Origin: Zea mays | Lineage: Eukaryota; Streptophyta; Magnoliopsida; Poales; Poaceae | Assembly: GCF_902167145.1 (NCBI RefSeq) | Contig: NC_050097.1 | Coordinates: forward strand, 223,839,034-223,903,033 | Direction of reading: 5' to 3' | DNA length: 64,000 nucleotides | Shown: piece after piece, positions 35,354 through 47,137 of the stretch | How positions within the stretch are numbered: the stretch's first letter is position 1 | Layout: the number at the start of each line of letters is the position of its first letter | Made by a program: the position numbers and the translations under genes | Notes under the pieces: generated by a model | Databases searched by the model: none | What the model saw: the letters and a program-made list of their open reading frames with translations, nothing else | What the model was told of the DNA's origin: nothing

Positions 35354-38047
35354 ATGTCGGGAGATCACGCCAAGAAGGAGATGGAGACCGGCGAAAAGCC
35401 CACTACAAGCCACGAGAGCACTTCATCGGAAGAGTCCCGCACCAAGAGGAGGGAGAAGAAGAAGAGCTCCTCCAACAAAGGGAAGGAGAAGAAATCTTCT
35501 TCTCACCATAAAGAGAAGAAGGAAAAATCTTCTTCCCACAAGCCGCATCGGAGTGGGGACAAGCAAAAGAGGATGAGGAAAGTGGTCTACTACGAGACCG
35601 ACACTTCATCAACATCGACCTCTGGCTCCGATGCGCCCTCCGTAACTTCTAAACGTCAAGAGCGTAAGAAGTTCAGTAAGATCCCCCTACACTATCCTCG
35701 CATTTCTAAACATGCACCTCTACTTTCCGTCCCATTAGGCAAACCACCAACTTTTGATGGTGAAGATTATGCTAGGTGGAGTGATTTAATGCGATTTCAT
35801 CTAACCTCACTCCACAAAAGTATATGGGATGTTGTTGAGTTTGGTGCACAGGTACCGTCCGTAGGGGATAAAGACTATGATGAGGATGAGGTGGCCCAAA
35901 TCGAGCACTTCAACTCTCAAGCAACAACAATACTCCTCGCCTCCTTAAGTAGAGAGGAGTATAACAAAGTTCAAGGGTTGAAGAGCGCCAAGGAGGTTTG
36001 GGATGTGCTCAAAACTGCGCACGAGGGAGATGAGCTCACAAAGATCACCAAGCGGGAAACGATCGAGGGGGAGCTCGGTCGGTTCTGGCTTCGCAAAGGG
36101 GAGGAGCCACAAAACATGTACAACCGGCTCAAGACCTTGGTGAACCAAGTGCGCAACCTCGAGAGCAAGAAGTGGGATGACCACGAAGTGGTTAAGGTTA
36201 TTCTAAGATCTCTCATTTTCCTTAACCCCACTCAAGTTCAATTAATTCGTGGTAATCCTAGATATACTAAAATGACCCCCGAGGAAGTTATCGGGAATTT
36301 TGTAAGTTTTGAGTGCATGATCGAAGGCTCGAGGAAGATCAACGAGCTTGATGATCCCTCCACATCCGAGGCTCAACCCGTCGCATTCAAGGCGACGGAG
36401 GAAAAGAAGGAGGAGTCTACACCAAGTCGACAACCAATAGACGCCTCCAAGCTCGATAATGAGGAAATGGCGCTCGTCATCAAGAGTTTCCGCCAAATCC
36501 TCAAGCGAAGGAGAGGGAAAGACTACAAGTCCCGCTCCAAGAAGGTTTGCTACAAGTGTGGTAAGCCCGGTCATTTTATAGCTAAATGTCCATTATCAAG
36601 TGACAGTGACAGGGGCGACGACAAGAAGGGGAGAAGAAAGGAGAAGAAGAGGTACTACAAAAGGAAGGGCGGCGATGCCCATGTTTGTCGAGAGTGGGAC
36701 TCCGACGAAAGCTCAAGCGACTCCTCCGACGACGAGGACGCCGCCAACATCGCCGTCACCAAAGGGCTTCTCTTCCCCAACGTCGGCCACAAGTGCCTCA
36801 TGGCAAAGGACGGCAAAAAGAAGGTTAAATCTAAATCCTCCACTAAATATGAATCCTCTAGTGATGATAATGCTAGTGATGAGGAAGATAAATTGCGTAC
36901 TCTTTTTGCCAACCTCAACATGCAACAAAAGGAGAAACTTAATGAATTGATTAGTGCCATTCATGAAAAGGATGATCTCTTGGACACCCAAGAGGACTTC
37001 CTTATTAAAGAAAATAAGAAGCATGTTAAGGTTAAAAATGCTTATGCTCTAGAAATAGAAAAATGTGAAAAATTATCTAGTGAGCTAAGCACTTGCCATG
37101 AGACAATAGACAACCTTAGAAATGAAAATGCTAATTTATTAGCTAAGGTTGATTCTCATGTTTGTAATGTTTCAACCTCCAATCCTAAAGATGTTAATGA
37201 TGATTTGCTTGTTAGGATTGAGGAATTAAACATTACTCTTGCTAGCCTTAGAAATGAAAATGAAAAATTGCTTGCTAAGGCTAAAGATTTTGACGTTTGC
37301 AATGCTACAATTTCCGACCTTAGAACTAAGAATGATATGTTACATGCTAAGGTTGTTGAATTAAAATCTCGCAAACCCTCTACATCTATTGTTGAACATG
37401 TATCTATTTGTACTAGATGTAGAGATGTTAACATTGATGCTATACATGATCACATGACTTTAATTAAACAACAAAATGATCATATAGCAAAATTAGATGC
37501 TAAAATTGCCGAGCATAACTTAGAAAATGAAAAATTTTAATTTGCTAGAAGTATGCTCTATAGTGGGAGACGCCCTGGCATCAAGGATGGCATTGGCTTC
37601 CAAAGGGGAAACAATGTCAAACTTAATGCCCCTCCTAAAAGATTGTCTAATTTTGTAAAGGGCAAGGCTCCCATGCCTCAGGATAACGAGGGTTACATTT
37701 TATACCCTGCCGGTTATCCCGAGGACAAAATTAGGAGAATTCATTCTAGGAAGTCTCACTCTGGCCCTAACCATGCTTTTATATATAAGGGTGAGACATC
37801 TAGCTCTAGGCAACCAACTCGTGCTAAGTTGCCTAAGAAGAGAACTCCTAATGCATCAAATGAGCATAACATTTCTTTTAAGACTTTTGATGCATCATAT
37901 GTGTTGACTAACAAATCCGGCAAAGTAGTTGCCAAATATGTTGGGGGCAAACACAAGGGGTCAAAGACTTGTGTTTGGGTACCCAAAGTTCTTGTGTCTA
38001 ATGCCAAAGGACCCAAAACCATTTGGGTACCTAAAGTCAAGAACTAA
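35354..38047 (+). pseudogene. L4 gag polyprotein with one stop
   Basis: Starts at ATG 35354 (MSGDHAKKEMETGEK). It has a longer Ser/Lys repeat region than L2 (KEKKEKSSSHK), then the gag core (PTFDGEDYARWSDLMRFHL), the CCHC knuckle CYKCGKPGHFIAKC (about 36547-36588), an acidic Ser/Asp block and a coiled-coil-like tail with LRNENANLLAK-type repeats. TAA at 37538-37540 replaces AAA of the L2 copy. The frame then continues to the natural end VPKVKN at 38045-38047. The product would be the structural particle protein. Pol follows in the +1 frame. Confidence 0.9.
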
Positions 38048-38059
38048 ACTTGTTTTGTA

Positions 38060-41000
38060 GGTTTATGCATCCGGGGGCACAAGTTGGATACTCGACAGTG
38101 GGTGCACAAACCACATGACAGGGGAGAAGAAGATGTTCTCCTCCTATGAGAAAAACAAAGATCCCCAACGAGCTATCACATTCGGGGATGGAAATCAAGG
38201 TTTGGTCAAAGGTCTTGGTAAAATTGCTATATCTCCTGACCATTCTATTTTCAATGTTTTTCTTGTAGATTCTTTAGATTACAATTTGCTTTCCGTTTCA
38301 CAATTATGTCAAATGGGCTACAACTGTCTCTTTACTGATATAGGTGTCACTGTCTTTAGAAGAAGTGATGATTCAATAGCATTTAAGGGAGTGTTAGAGG
38401 GTCAGCTATACTTGGTAGATTTTGATAGAGCTGAACTCGACACTTGCTTAATTGCTAAGACTAACATGGGTATGGCTCTGGCATCGCCGACTAGCCCATG
38501 TTGGGATGAAGAATCTTCATAAGCTTCTAAAGGGAGAACATATTTTAGGATTAACAAATGTTCATTTTGAGAAAGACAGGATTTGTAGCGCATGCCAGGT
38601 AGGAAAGCAAGTTGGAGCCCATCATCCACACAAGAACATCATGACGACCGACAGGCCGCTTGAGCTACTCCACATGGATCTATTCGGCCCGATTGCTTAC
38701 ATAAGCATCGGCGGGAGTAAGTATTGTCTTGTAATAGTGGATGATTATTCTCGCTTCACTTGGGTATTCTTTTTACAAGAAAAATCTCAAACCCAAGAGA
38801 CCTTAAAGGGATTCTTGAGACGGGCTCAAAATGAGTTTGGCTTAAGAATCAAGAAAATAAGAAGTGACAACGGGACGGAGTTCAAGAACTCTCAAATTGA
38901 AGGCTTCCTTGAGGAGGAGGGCATCAAGCATGAGTTCTCTTCTCCATACACACCACAACAAAATGGTGTAGTGGAGAGGAAGAATCGAACTCTATTGGAC
39001 ATGGCAAGGACCATGCTTGATGAGTACAAGACTTCGGATCGGTTTTGGGCCGAGGCGGTCAACACCGCCTGCTACGCCATCAACCGGTTATATCTACACC
39101 GAATCCTCAAGAAGACATCATATGAACTCCTAACCGGTAAAAAGCCCAACATTTCATACTTTAGAGTCTTTGGTAGCAAATGTTTTATTCTTGTTAAAAG
39201 AGGTAGAAAATCTAAATTTGCTCCTAAGACTGTAGAAGGCTTTTTACTAGGATATGATTCAAACACAAAGGCATATAGAGTCTTTAACAAGTCCTCGGGA
39301 CTAGTTGAAGTTTCTTGTGACGTTGTGTTTGATGAGACTAACGGCTCTCAAGTAGAGCATGTTGATCTTGATGAGATAGGTATTGAAGAGGCTCCGTGCA
39401 TCGCGCTAAGGAACATGTCTGTTGGGGATGTGTGTCCTAAGGAGTCCGACGAGCCTCCAAATGCACAAGATCAACCATCCTCCTCCATGCAAGCATCTCC
39501 ACTAACTCAAAATGAAGATGAGGCTCAAGTTGATGAAGTAGAAGATCAAGCAAATGAGCCACCTCAAGATGACGACATAGATCAAGGGGGAGATACAAAT
39601 GATCAAGACAAGGAGGATGAGCAAGAACCAAGGCCGCCACACCCAAGAGTCCACCAAGCAATTCAACGAGATCACCCCGTCGACACCATCCTCGGCGACA
39701 TTCATAAGGGGGTAACTACTAGATCTCGTGTTGCACATTTTTGTGAGCATTACTCTTTTGTTTCCTCTATTGAGCCAGACAGGGTAGAGGAAGCGCTCTA
39801 AGATTCGGATTGGGTGGTGGCAATGCAAGAGGAGCTCAACAACTTCACTAGGAATGAGGTATGGCATTTAGTTCCACGTCCTAATCAAAATGTTGTAGGA
39901 ACCAAATGGGTCTTCCGCAACAAGCAAGATGAGCATGGTGTGGTGACAAGAAACAAAGCTCGACTTGTGGCCAAGGGATACTCCCAAGTCGAAGGTTTGG
40001 ATTTCGGTGAAACTTATGCACCCATAGCTAGGCTTGAGTCAATTCGCATATTATTGGCCTATGCTACTTACCATGGCTTTAAGCTTTATCAAATGGACGT
40101 GAAAAGTGCCTTCCTCAATGGACCAATCAAGGAAGAGGTCTATGTTGAGCAACCTCCCGGATTTGAAGACAGTGAGTACCCTAACCATGTCTATAAGCTC
40201 TCTAAGGCGCTTTATGGGCTCAAGCAAGCCCCAAGAGCATGGTATGAATGCCTTAGAGATTTCCTTATTGCTAATGGCTTCAAAGTCGGAAAAGCCGATC
40301 CTACACTCTTTACTAAAACTCTTAAAAATGACTTGTTTGTGTGCCAAATTTATGTTGATGATATTATATTTGGGTCTACTAACGAGTCTACATGTGAAGA
40401 GTTTAGTAGGATGATGACACAAAAGTTTGAGATGTCAATGATGGGGGAGTTGAAGTATTTCTTAGGATTTCAAGTTAAGCAACTCCAAGAGGGCACCTTC
40501 CTAAGCCAAACGAAGTACACTCAAGATATTCTAAACAAGTTTGGGATGAAGGATGCTAAACCCATCAAGACACCCATGGGAACTAATGGGCATCTCGACC
40601 TCGACACGGGAGGTAAGTCCGTGGATCAAAAGGTATACCAGTCGATGATAGGTTCTTTACTCTATTTATGTGCATCTCGACCGGATATTATGCTTTCCGT
40701 ATGCATGTGTGCAAGATTCCAATCCGACCCTAAGGAATCCCACCTTACGGCCGTAAAACGAATCTTGAGATATTTGGCTTATACTCCTAAGTTTGGGCTT
40801 TGGTACCCTCGGGGATCCACATTTGATTTGATTGGTTATTCCGATGCCGATTGGGCGGGGTGCAAAATCAATAGGAAGAGCACATCGGGGACTTGCCAGT
40901 TCTTGGGAAGATCCTTGGTGTCTTAGGCTTCAAAGAAGCAAAATTCGGTCGCTCTTTCCACCGCCGAAGCCGAGTATATTGCCGCAGGCCATTGTTGCGC

Positions 41001-41307
41001 GCAATTGCTTTGGATGAGGCAAACCCTGCGGGACTACGGTTACAAATTAACCAAAGTCCCTTTGCTATGTGATAATGAGAGTGCAATCAAAATGGCCGAC
41101 AATCCCGTCGAGCATAGCCGCACTAAGCACATAGCCATCAGGTATCATTTTCTTAGGGATCACCAACAAAAGGGAGATATCGAGATTTCTTACATTAACA
41201 CTAAAGATCAATTAGCCGATATCTTTACCAAGCCTCTTGATGAACAAACTTTTACCAAACTTAGGCATGAGCTCAATATTCTTGATTCACGCAACTTCTT
41301 TTGCTAG
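38060..41307 (+). pseudogene. L4 pol polyprotein (PR-INT-RT-RNase H), broken
   Basis: Protease ILDSGCTNHMTGEKK lies near 38090. Next come pre-integrase (WHRRLAHVGMKNLHKLLKG), the integrase core (HMDLFGPIAY; DDYSRF; RSDNGTEF; VVERKNRT), RT from about 39890 ([26 protein letters not shown] near 40351) and RNase H ([36 protein letters not shown]). One extra base near 38465 shifts the frame. TAA at 39799-39801 and TAG at 40924-40926 interrupt it, and L2 has CAA and TGG at these points. It ends [10 protein letters not shown] at 41307. The product would process gag, copy the RNA and integrate the cDNA. Confidence 0.92.
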
Positions 41308-42117
41308 ATTGCACACATAGCTCTTTTATATACCTTTGATCATATCTCTTTTATATGCTATGACTAATGTGTTTTCAAGTCTATCTCAAACCAAGTCATA
41401 GGTATATTGAAAGGGAATTGGAGTCTTCGGCGAAGACAAAGGCTTCCACTCCGTAACTCATCCTTAGCCGTCACTCCAAGCAACTCTCCATCCTTGGGGG
41501 AGAGAGCAAAAGGACTTCGTCTTTGGTATAATCTTCACTCATTTGTTTTGACCAAAGAGGGAGAATGTAACTAGCGGGTTCTAATGATTCCGTTTTTGGC
41601 GATTCATGCCAAAGGGGGAGAAAGTAAGAGCCCAAAGCAAAAGGACCGCACCACCACCAATTTCAAAAACTTAGTGTTGAATATTTTCAATTGGTATCCT
41701 ATTGTGTTCAAAAGGGGGAGAAAGTAGTTTTCAAAATGATACATCAAAACCCTCTTGAGCACTAAGAGGAGGATCTCATTTAGGGGGAGTTTTGTTTAGT
41801 CAAAGAAAAAGCATTTGAAACAGGGGGAGAAAATTTCAAATCTTGAAAATGCTTTGCAAAATCTTATTCAATTACCTTTGACTATTTGCAAAAGAACTTT
41901 GAAAAGGATTTACAAAATAGTTTGCAAAAACTAAACATGTGGTGCAAGCGTGGTCCAAAATGTTATAAGTAAGAAACAATCCATGCATATCTTGTAAGTA
42001 GTTATATTGGCTCAATTCCAAGCAATCTTTGCACTTACATTATGCAAACTAGTTCAATTATGCACTTCTATATTTGCTTTTGTTTGTGTTGGCATCAATC
42101 ACCAAAAAGGGGGAGAT
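41308..42117 (+). other. L4 3' untranslated region with repeated polypurine tracts
   Basis: Non-coding. GGGGGAG tracts recur near 41500, 41556, 41620, 41713, 41783, 41823 and finally at the true polypurine tract 42104-42117, next to the LTR. No env-like frame is seen, unlike some SIRE relatives. Confidence 0.75.
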
Positions 42118-43424
42118 TGAAAGGGAATTAGGCTTACACCTAGTCCCTAATTAATTTTGGTGGTTGAATTGCCCAACACAAATAATTGGACTAACTAGTT
42201 TGCCCAAGTGTATAGATTATACAGGTGTATAAGGTTCACACTCAGCCAATAAAAAGATCAAGTTTTGGATTCAACAAAGGAGCAAAGAGGCAACCAAAGG
42301 CACCTCTGGTCTGGAGGCACCGGACTGTCCGGTGTACACCGGACAGTGTCCGGTGCGCCACCGGACAGTGTCCGGTGCACCAGAGGACTTCAACTCGAAC
42401 TCGCCACCTTCGGGAATTTCTCAGGCCGGCGCGCTATAATTCACCGGATTGTCCGGTGTACACCGGATAGTGTCCGGTGCTCCAAGGAAGCGCGACCTTC
42501 GGAACTTGCCAGCCTCGGGATCGCCGCAGCAGCCGCTCCGCTATAATTCACTGGACTGTCCGGTGTGCACCGGACTGTCCGGTGTACCAGCAGAGCAACG
42601 GCTAGTCGGCGCCAACGGCTACCTGCGTCGCATTAATTGCACGCTATGCGCGCGCAGAAGTCATGCGCGCCCATACTGGCGCACCGGACAAGGAACAGTA
42701 GATGTCCGGTGTGCACCGGACATCCAGGCGGGCCCAGAAGTCAGAAGCTCCAACGGTCAGAATCCAATGGCAGTGATGACATGGCGGGGGCACCGGACTG
42801 TCCGGTGCGCCATCGAACAGACAGCCTCCCAACGACCACTTTTGGTGGTTGGGGCTATAAATACCCCAACCACCCCACCATTCATTGCATCCAAGTTTTC
42901 CACTTCCCAACTACTACAAGAGCTCTAGCATTCAATTCTAGACACACAAAAGAGATCAAATCCTCTCCAAATTCCACACAACGCCATAATGACTAGAGAG
43001 AGTGATTTGCTTGTGTTCTTTTGAGCTCTTGCGCTTGGATTGCTTTCTTCTTTCTTGATTCTTTCATTGCAATCAAACTCACTTGTAATTGAGGCAAGAG
43101 ACACCAAACTTGTGGTAGTCCTTGTGGGAACTTTGTGTTCCAAGTGATTGAGAAGAGAAAGCTCACTCGGTCCGAGGGATCGTTTGAGAGAGGGAAGGGT
43201 TGAAAGAGACCCGACCTTTGTGGCCTCCTCAACGGGGAGTAGGTTTGCAAGAACCGAACCTCGGTAAAACAAATCCACGTGTCACACTCTTCATTTGCTT
43301 GCGATTTGTTTTGCACCCTCTCTCGCGGACTCGTTTATATTTCTAACGCTAACCCGGCTTGTAGTTCTGTTTATATTTGTAAATTTCAGTTTTGCCCTAT
43401 TCACCCCCCTCTAGGCGACTATCA
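42118..43424 (+). repeat. L4 3' LTR
   Basis: 1,307-bp partner of 33997-35305, ending GGCGACTATCA and followed by the duplication GTGGG. Confidence 0.93.
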
Positions 43425-43429
43425 GTGGG

Positions 43430-45516
43430 ACCAAGATCGCAGCCCGGCTTGCTTCTCCCCACCCAGGAACTGGTGGTCACCGTCTTGGGTGACCACCGGC
43501 GGGGGGGTACAGCCGGGCTGCATGATGAAAATCCTTGAAGCCGAACGATGGCTGAAAGGTACCAACTCCCACGGAGTTGCGTTCCTCCAACGATGAGGTG
43601 AAAAGACGGCGGGTTCCCCCCATTCGGGGGCTTGGAAGGTGAAAAGACGCAATGCATAAGGAAGGGAGAAGACATGGTCGCCTTCCGAAAGGGGTCGCCC
43701 TCCTTTTAAAGGCAACTCTCCCTACGTGCGCCCCCAAATGTCACGGGCTGAGTCTTCTCCAACACGCTCCAAGGCCCTCCCCTGCGGCGCGAGGGCTGGG
43801 TCCCGTATGTCATGAAAACCGGCTCAGAGCAGAAGAAGCCAAACCACCGCGCGTGGTGCACACAACCGCCCAGCGGTTACAAGAGACCCCCCGCTTCTGC
43901 CCAGACCAACGAGCGGAAGGGGCGGGCAGCCATGCAGGCGGCATGCAATCGCGCCAGGTGGACGCGCTTCTCCGACTCCCAACACGCCAGCATGGAGGCC
44001 CAGGCCCACGTGTCACGCAACCGGCGCGCCGGATGCTGCATGCAAGCAACTGCACCGCCACTTGCGCCACCACCGCGCCTCTTCGGTTGCGGAACCAATA
44101 CCGCGACTCTAGGCGGCCCAGCGCACGACCCAGCAGCGCCAGCCTGGCGCGACGGTCAATGCAGCCGAAAGTGGGCCGGCAGTAATGACGGTGGCAGGCG
44201 GGCGGGAGCAGCGGTCACGTCGTCGGCCAGGCTCACGTCCCATCCGGGGGCAGCAAGAGAACCCCCTCTCACGGCGTGAAGATAGGGCGCCCGTGATCCG
44301 TTCCTCGAACAGCTCGCGCACGCGCAACGGCCGCCCCGCCAACCACTCGCCCCGTCGCATTAACTCAGCGGCAGGACAGGCGGCGCTTCTGGCAGGAGAA
44401 GCGGGCAACGCTTCGCCTTTGCCGTAATAACCGTGCCAAAAAAGGTACGCCGCGTCGTTCGATTTCGTATCCTTTTCCTTTTTTTCCTCTTTCTCTATCT
44501 CTTGCAACAGGGACCGGGAAAGGGGGATACCCCGAAAAGGATCCTTCCCCGTGAAGGAACCGGGCTCCGAGCCCCCCCTACTGATCAGAGGTTCGAAGGC
44601 TGGCCCCCCGAAGGGTTCAACAGCCGCCTCAGATCGCGTGGGCCCTACACCCACTACTGGTCAGAGGTTCGAAGGTCGGCCCCCCGAAGGGCTCCACGGC
44701 CGCCTCAGGCTACTCGGGCTCCGCGCCCATTACTGATCAGGGGTTCGAAGGCTGGCCCCCGAAGGGTTCACAGTCGCCTCAGACACCGAGCGAGGGATGA
44801 CCAGGGGTACGTTCGATACATAACCAAGGCTCGGGCTGCGCTCCCGAGGTACCCTAGGACATTTCCGAGACCAGCGGGAGCGATCTTGTAACGGAATCCC
44901 ATCGGAGGGAGGCATCGAGCCCTCGGACCCCGTCGCCAGGGGACCGGGTCCGACAGATCACCCGCAGGTACTTTTGGGCGTGCCTCTGGGCCCCTAGCCG
45001 ACCCCCAACGAACGGGGCACGGACGTCCACTCGGATTACCCGCTTGCAGCTCACCGGGGACACCATGTTCGGTGCCCATCGAGGGTAACATGGCGCTCTC
45101 CCCCCCTCCTCCTTGCAGAAAGGCGACGTAGGGGCGTATGCAAAAAAGCCGAGTCTGTCCCTGATCGCCCTCTCTCCCTATGCGGAGGCTCGGGGGCTGC
45201 TCTCGCAAACCCGGCTCCGGCCGAACCGTTGACAGCGTCAACATACCAGCCCGAGAACTTGGGCCCCGACCGTGCACCCGGGCTACGGCCAGTTCGCATG
45301 AGGGAACAACCAGACCAGCCGAAGCATTACGCAAGGCATTAAGACCTCGAAGGAGTGAAACCACTCCTCCGAGGCCTCGGGGGCTACACCCGGCGGGTGC
45401 GCTCGCGCGCACCCACCGGAACAAAATGCAACCAAGAAAGGCTGGTCCCCTTGCAAAAAAGTGCAACGAAAGCCTCCAAGCGAGTGCCAACACTCCCTTC
45501 GAGGCTCGGGGGCTAT
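43430..45516 (+). other. L3 3' non-coding region, second part, with polypurine tract
   Basis: Continuation of the Huck-type 3' region after L4. A 76-bp unit with core CAGAGGTTCGAAGGCTGGCC occurs three times, starting at about 44581, 44657 and 44733. The end, GAGGCTCGGGGGCTAT (45501-45516), is the probable polypurine tract next to the LTR. A 259-codon minus-strand frame (44768-45547) spans the sequence and the LTR edge without a recognised domain. Confidence 0.7.
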
Positions 45517-47132
45517 TGTCGGGGACCATAATTAGGGGTACCCTCAAGACGCCTAATTCTCAGCTGGTAACCCCCATCAGCATAAAGCTGCAGAGGCCTG
45601 ATGGGTGCGATTAAGTCAGGGATCAGTCCATACGAGCGACTCGATCACGCCTCGCCCGAGCCTAGCCTCGGACAAGGGCAGCCGACCCCGAGGGATTTCC
45701 GTCTCGCCCGAGGCCCCCCTCCAACGGCGGACACATCTCCGGCTCGCCCGAGGCCTTGCCTTCGCTAAGAAGCAACCCTGACTAAAACGCCGCGTCGACC
45801 GACCGAGTCGCAGGAGCATTTAACGCAAAGGTGGTCTGACACCTTTATCCTGACGCGCGCCCCCCGGCAGAGCTGAAGTGACCACCGTCACTTCGCCGCT
45901 CCACTGACCAGTCTGACAGAAGGACAGCGCCGCCTGCGCCACTCCGACTGCAGTTCCACTTGACAGAGTGAGACTGACAGGCGGTCAGGCCCTGCCAAAG
46001 GCGCCATAGGAAACTCCGCTCCGCCCGACCCAGGGCTCGGACTCGGGCTAAGCCCCGGAAGACGGCGAACTCCGCTCCGCCCGACCCAGGGCTCGGACTC
46101 GGGCTAAGCCCCGGAAGACGGCGAACTCCGCTCCGCCCGACCCAGGGCTCGGACTCGGGCTAAGCCCCGGAAGACGACGAACTCCGCTCTGCCCGACCCA
46201 GGGCTCGGACTCGGGCTAGGCCCCGGAAGACGGCGAACTCCGCTCCGCCCGACCCAGGGCTCGGACTCGGGCTAGGCCCCGGAAGACGACGAACTCCGCT
46301 TCGCCCGACCCCAGGGCTCGGACTCCGCCCTGGCCTCTGCCGAACGACCTCCGCCTCGCCCGACCCAGGGGCTCGGGCTCGGTCTCGGCCATGGAAGACA
46401 GACTCGACCTCGGCTTCGGAGGAGCCTCCACGTCGCCCGACCTAGGGCGCAGGCCAGCCACGTCAACAGGAAGCGCCATCATCACCCTACCCCGAGCCGA
46501 CTCGGGCCGCAGAGAACAAGACCGGTGTCCCATCTGGCTAGCTCCGCCAGATAGACAATGATGGCGCCCCGCAAGCCCTGTGACGACGGCGACTCTCAGC
46601 TCTCTTACGGAAGCAGGAGGACGTCAGCAAGGACTCAACCGCTCCGACAGCTGTCCCTCCGCCAGGCTCCGTTGCTCCTCCGACAGCCACGACATCACAC
46701 CAGCTGGGTGCCAAGATCTCTCCGGCTGCCACATTGGCATGTACTTAGGGCGCTAGCTCTCCCCCGCTAGACACGTAGCACTCTGCTACACCCCCATTGT
46801 ACACCTGGATCCTCTCCTTACGCCTATAAAAGGAAGGACCAGGGCCCTCTTAGAGAGGGTTGGCCGCGCGGGGACGAGGACGAGACAGGCGCTCTCTTGG
46901 GGCTGCTCGCTTCCCTCACCCGCGTGGACGCTTGTAACCCCCTACTGCAAGCGCACCCGACCTGGGCGCGGGACGAACACGAAGGCCGCGGGATTTCCAC
47001 CTCTCTCACGCCCGTCTCCGGCCACCTCGCTTCCCCCCTTCGCGCTCGCCCACGCGCTCGACCCATCTAGGCTGGGGCACGCGGCACACTCACTCGCCGG
47101 CTTAGGGACCCCCCAGTCTCGAAACGCCGACA
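45517..47132 (+). repeat. L3 3' LTR
   Basis: 1,616-bp partner of 26561-28175, with the same six-unit 56-bp array starting at 46012. It ends GAAACGCCGACA and is followed by ATATG. Confidence 0.93.
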
Positions 47133-47137
47133 ATATG

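Larger units (their letters stand above)
33997..43424 (+). mobile_element. L4: Opie-type copia retrotransposon, innermost
   Basis: A colinear 9.4-kb element has LTRs of 1,309 and 1,307 bp and perfect GTGGG duplications at 33992-33996 and 43425-43429. It also has an initiator-Met primer site, gag, pol in copia order and an AAAAAGGGGGAGAT polypurine tract. It belongs to a different LTR subfamily from L2. A hand comparison of its LTRs finds about 20-25 substitutions plus two indels, one of them involving a palindrome block near 34583. Coding is damaged by three stops and one frameshift. YVDD is intact. Confidence 0.93.
26561..47132 (+). mobile_element. L3: Huck-type gypsy retrotransposon with deleted pol
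   Basis: LTRs of 1,615 and 1,616 bp start TGTCGGGGACCATAATTAGG and end in GACA. Perfect ATATG duplications at 26556-26560 and 47133-47137 reconstruct the L2 sequence GGATATGATTCAAAC, which is seen uninterrupted in L4 at 39250-39265. The internal region is 7.9 kb without L4. It codes for gag, protease and fragments of pol only, followed by about 4.1 kb of GC-rich non-coding sequence. By hand the LTRs differ at roughly 20-25 positions. The LTR matches my memory of the maize Huck family. It cannot move without an autonomous partner. Confidence 0.88.

Noticed and set aside
44768..45547. 259-codon minus-strand frame in the Huck-type 3' region
   Set aside because: No recognisable domain and it runs into the LTR. 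Kept only as a note, not as a gene.
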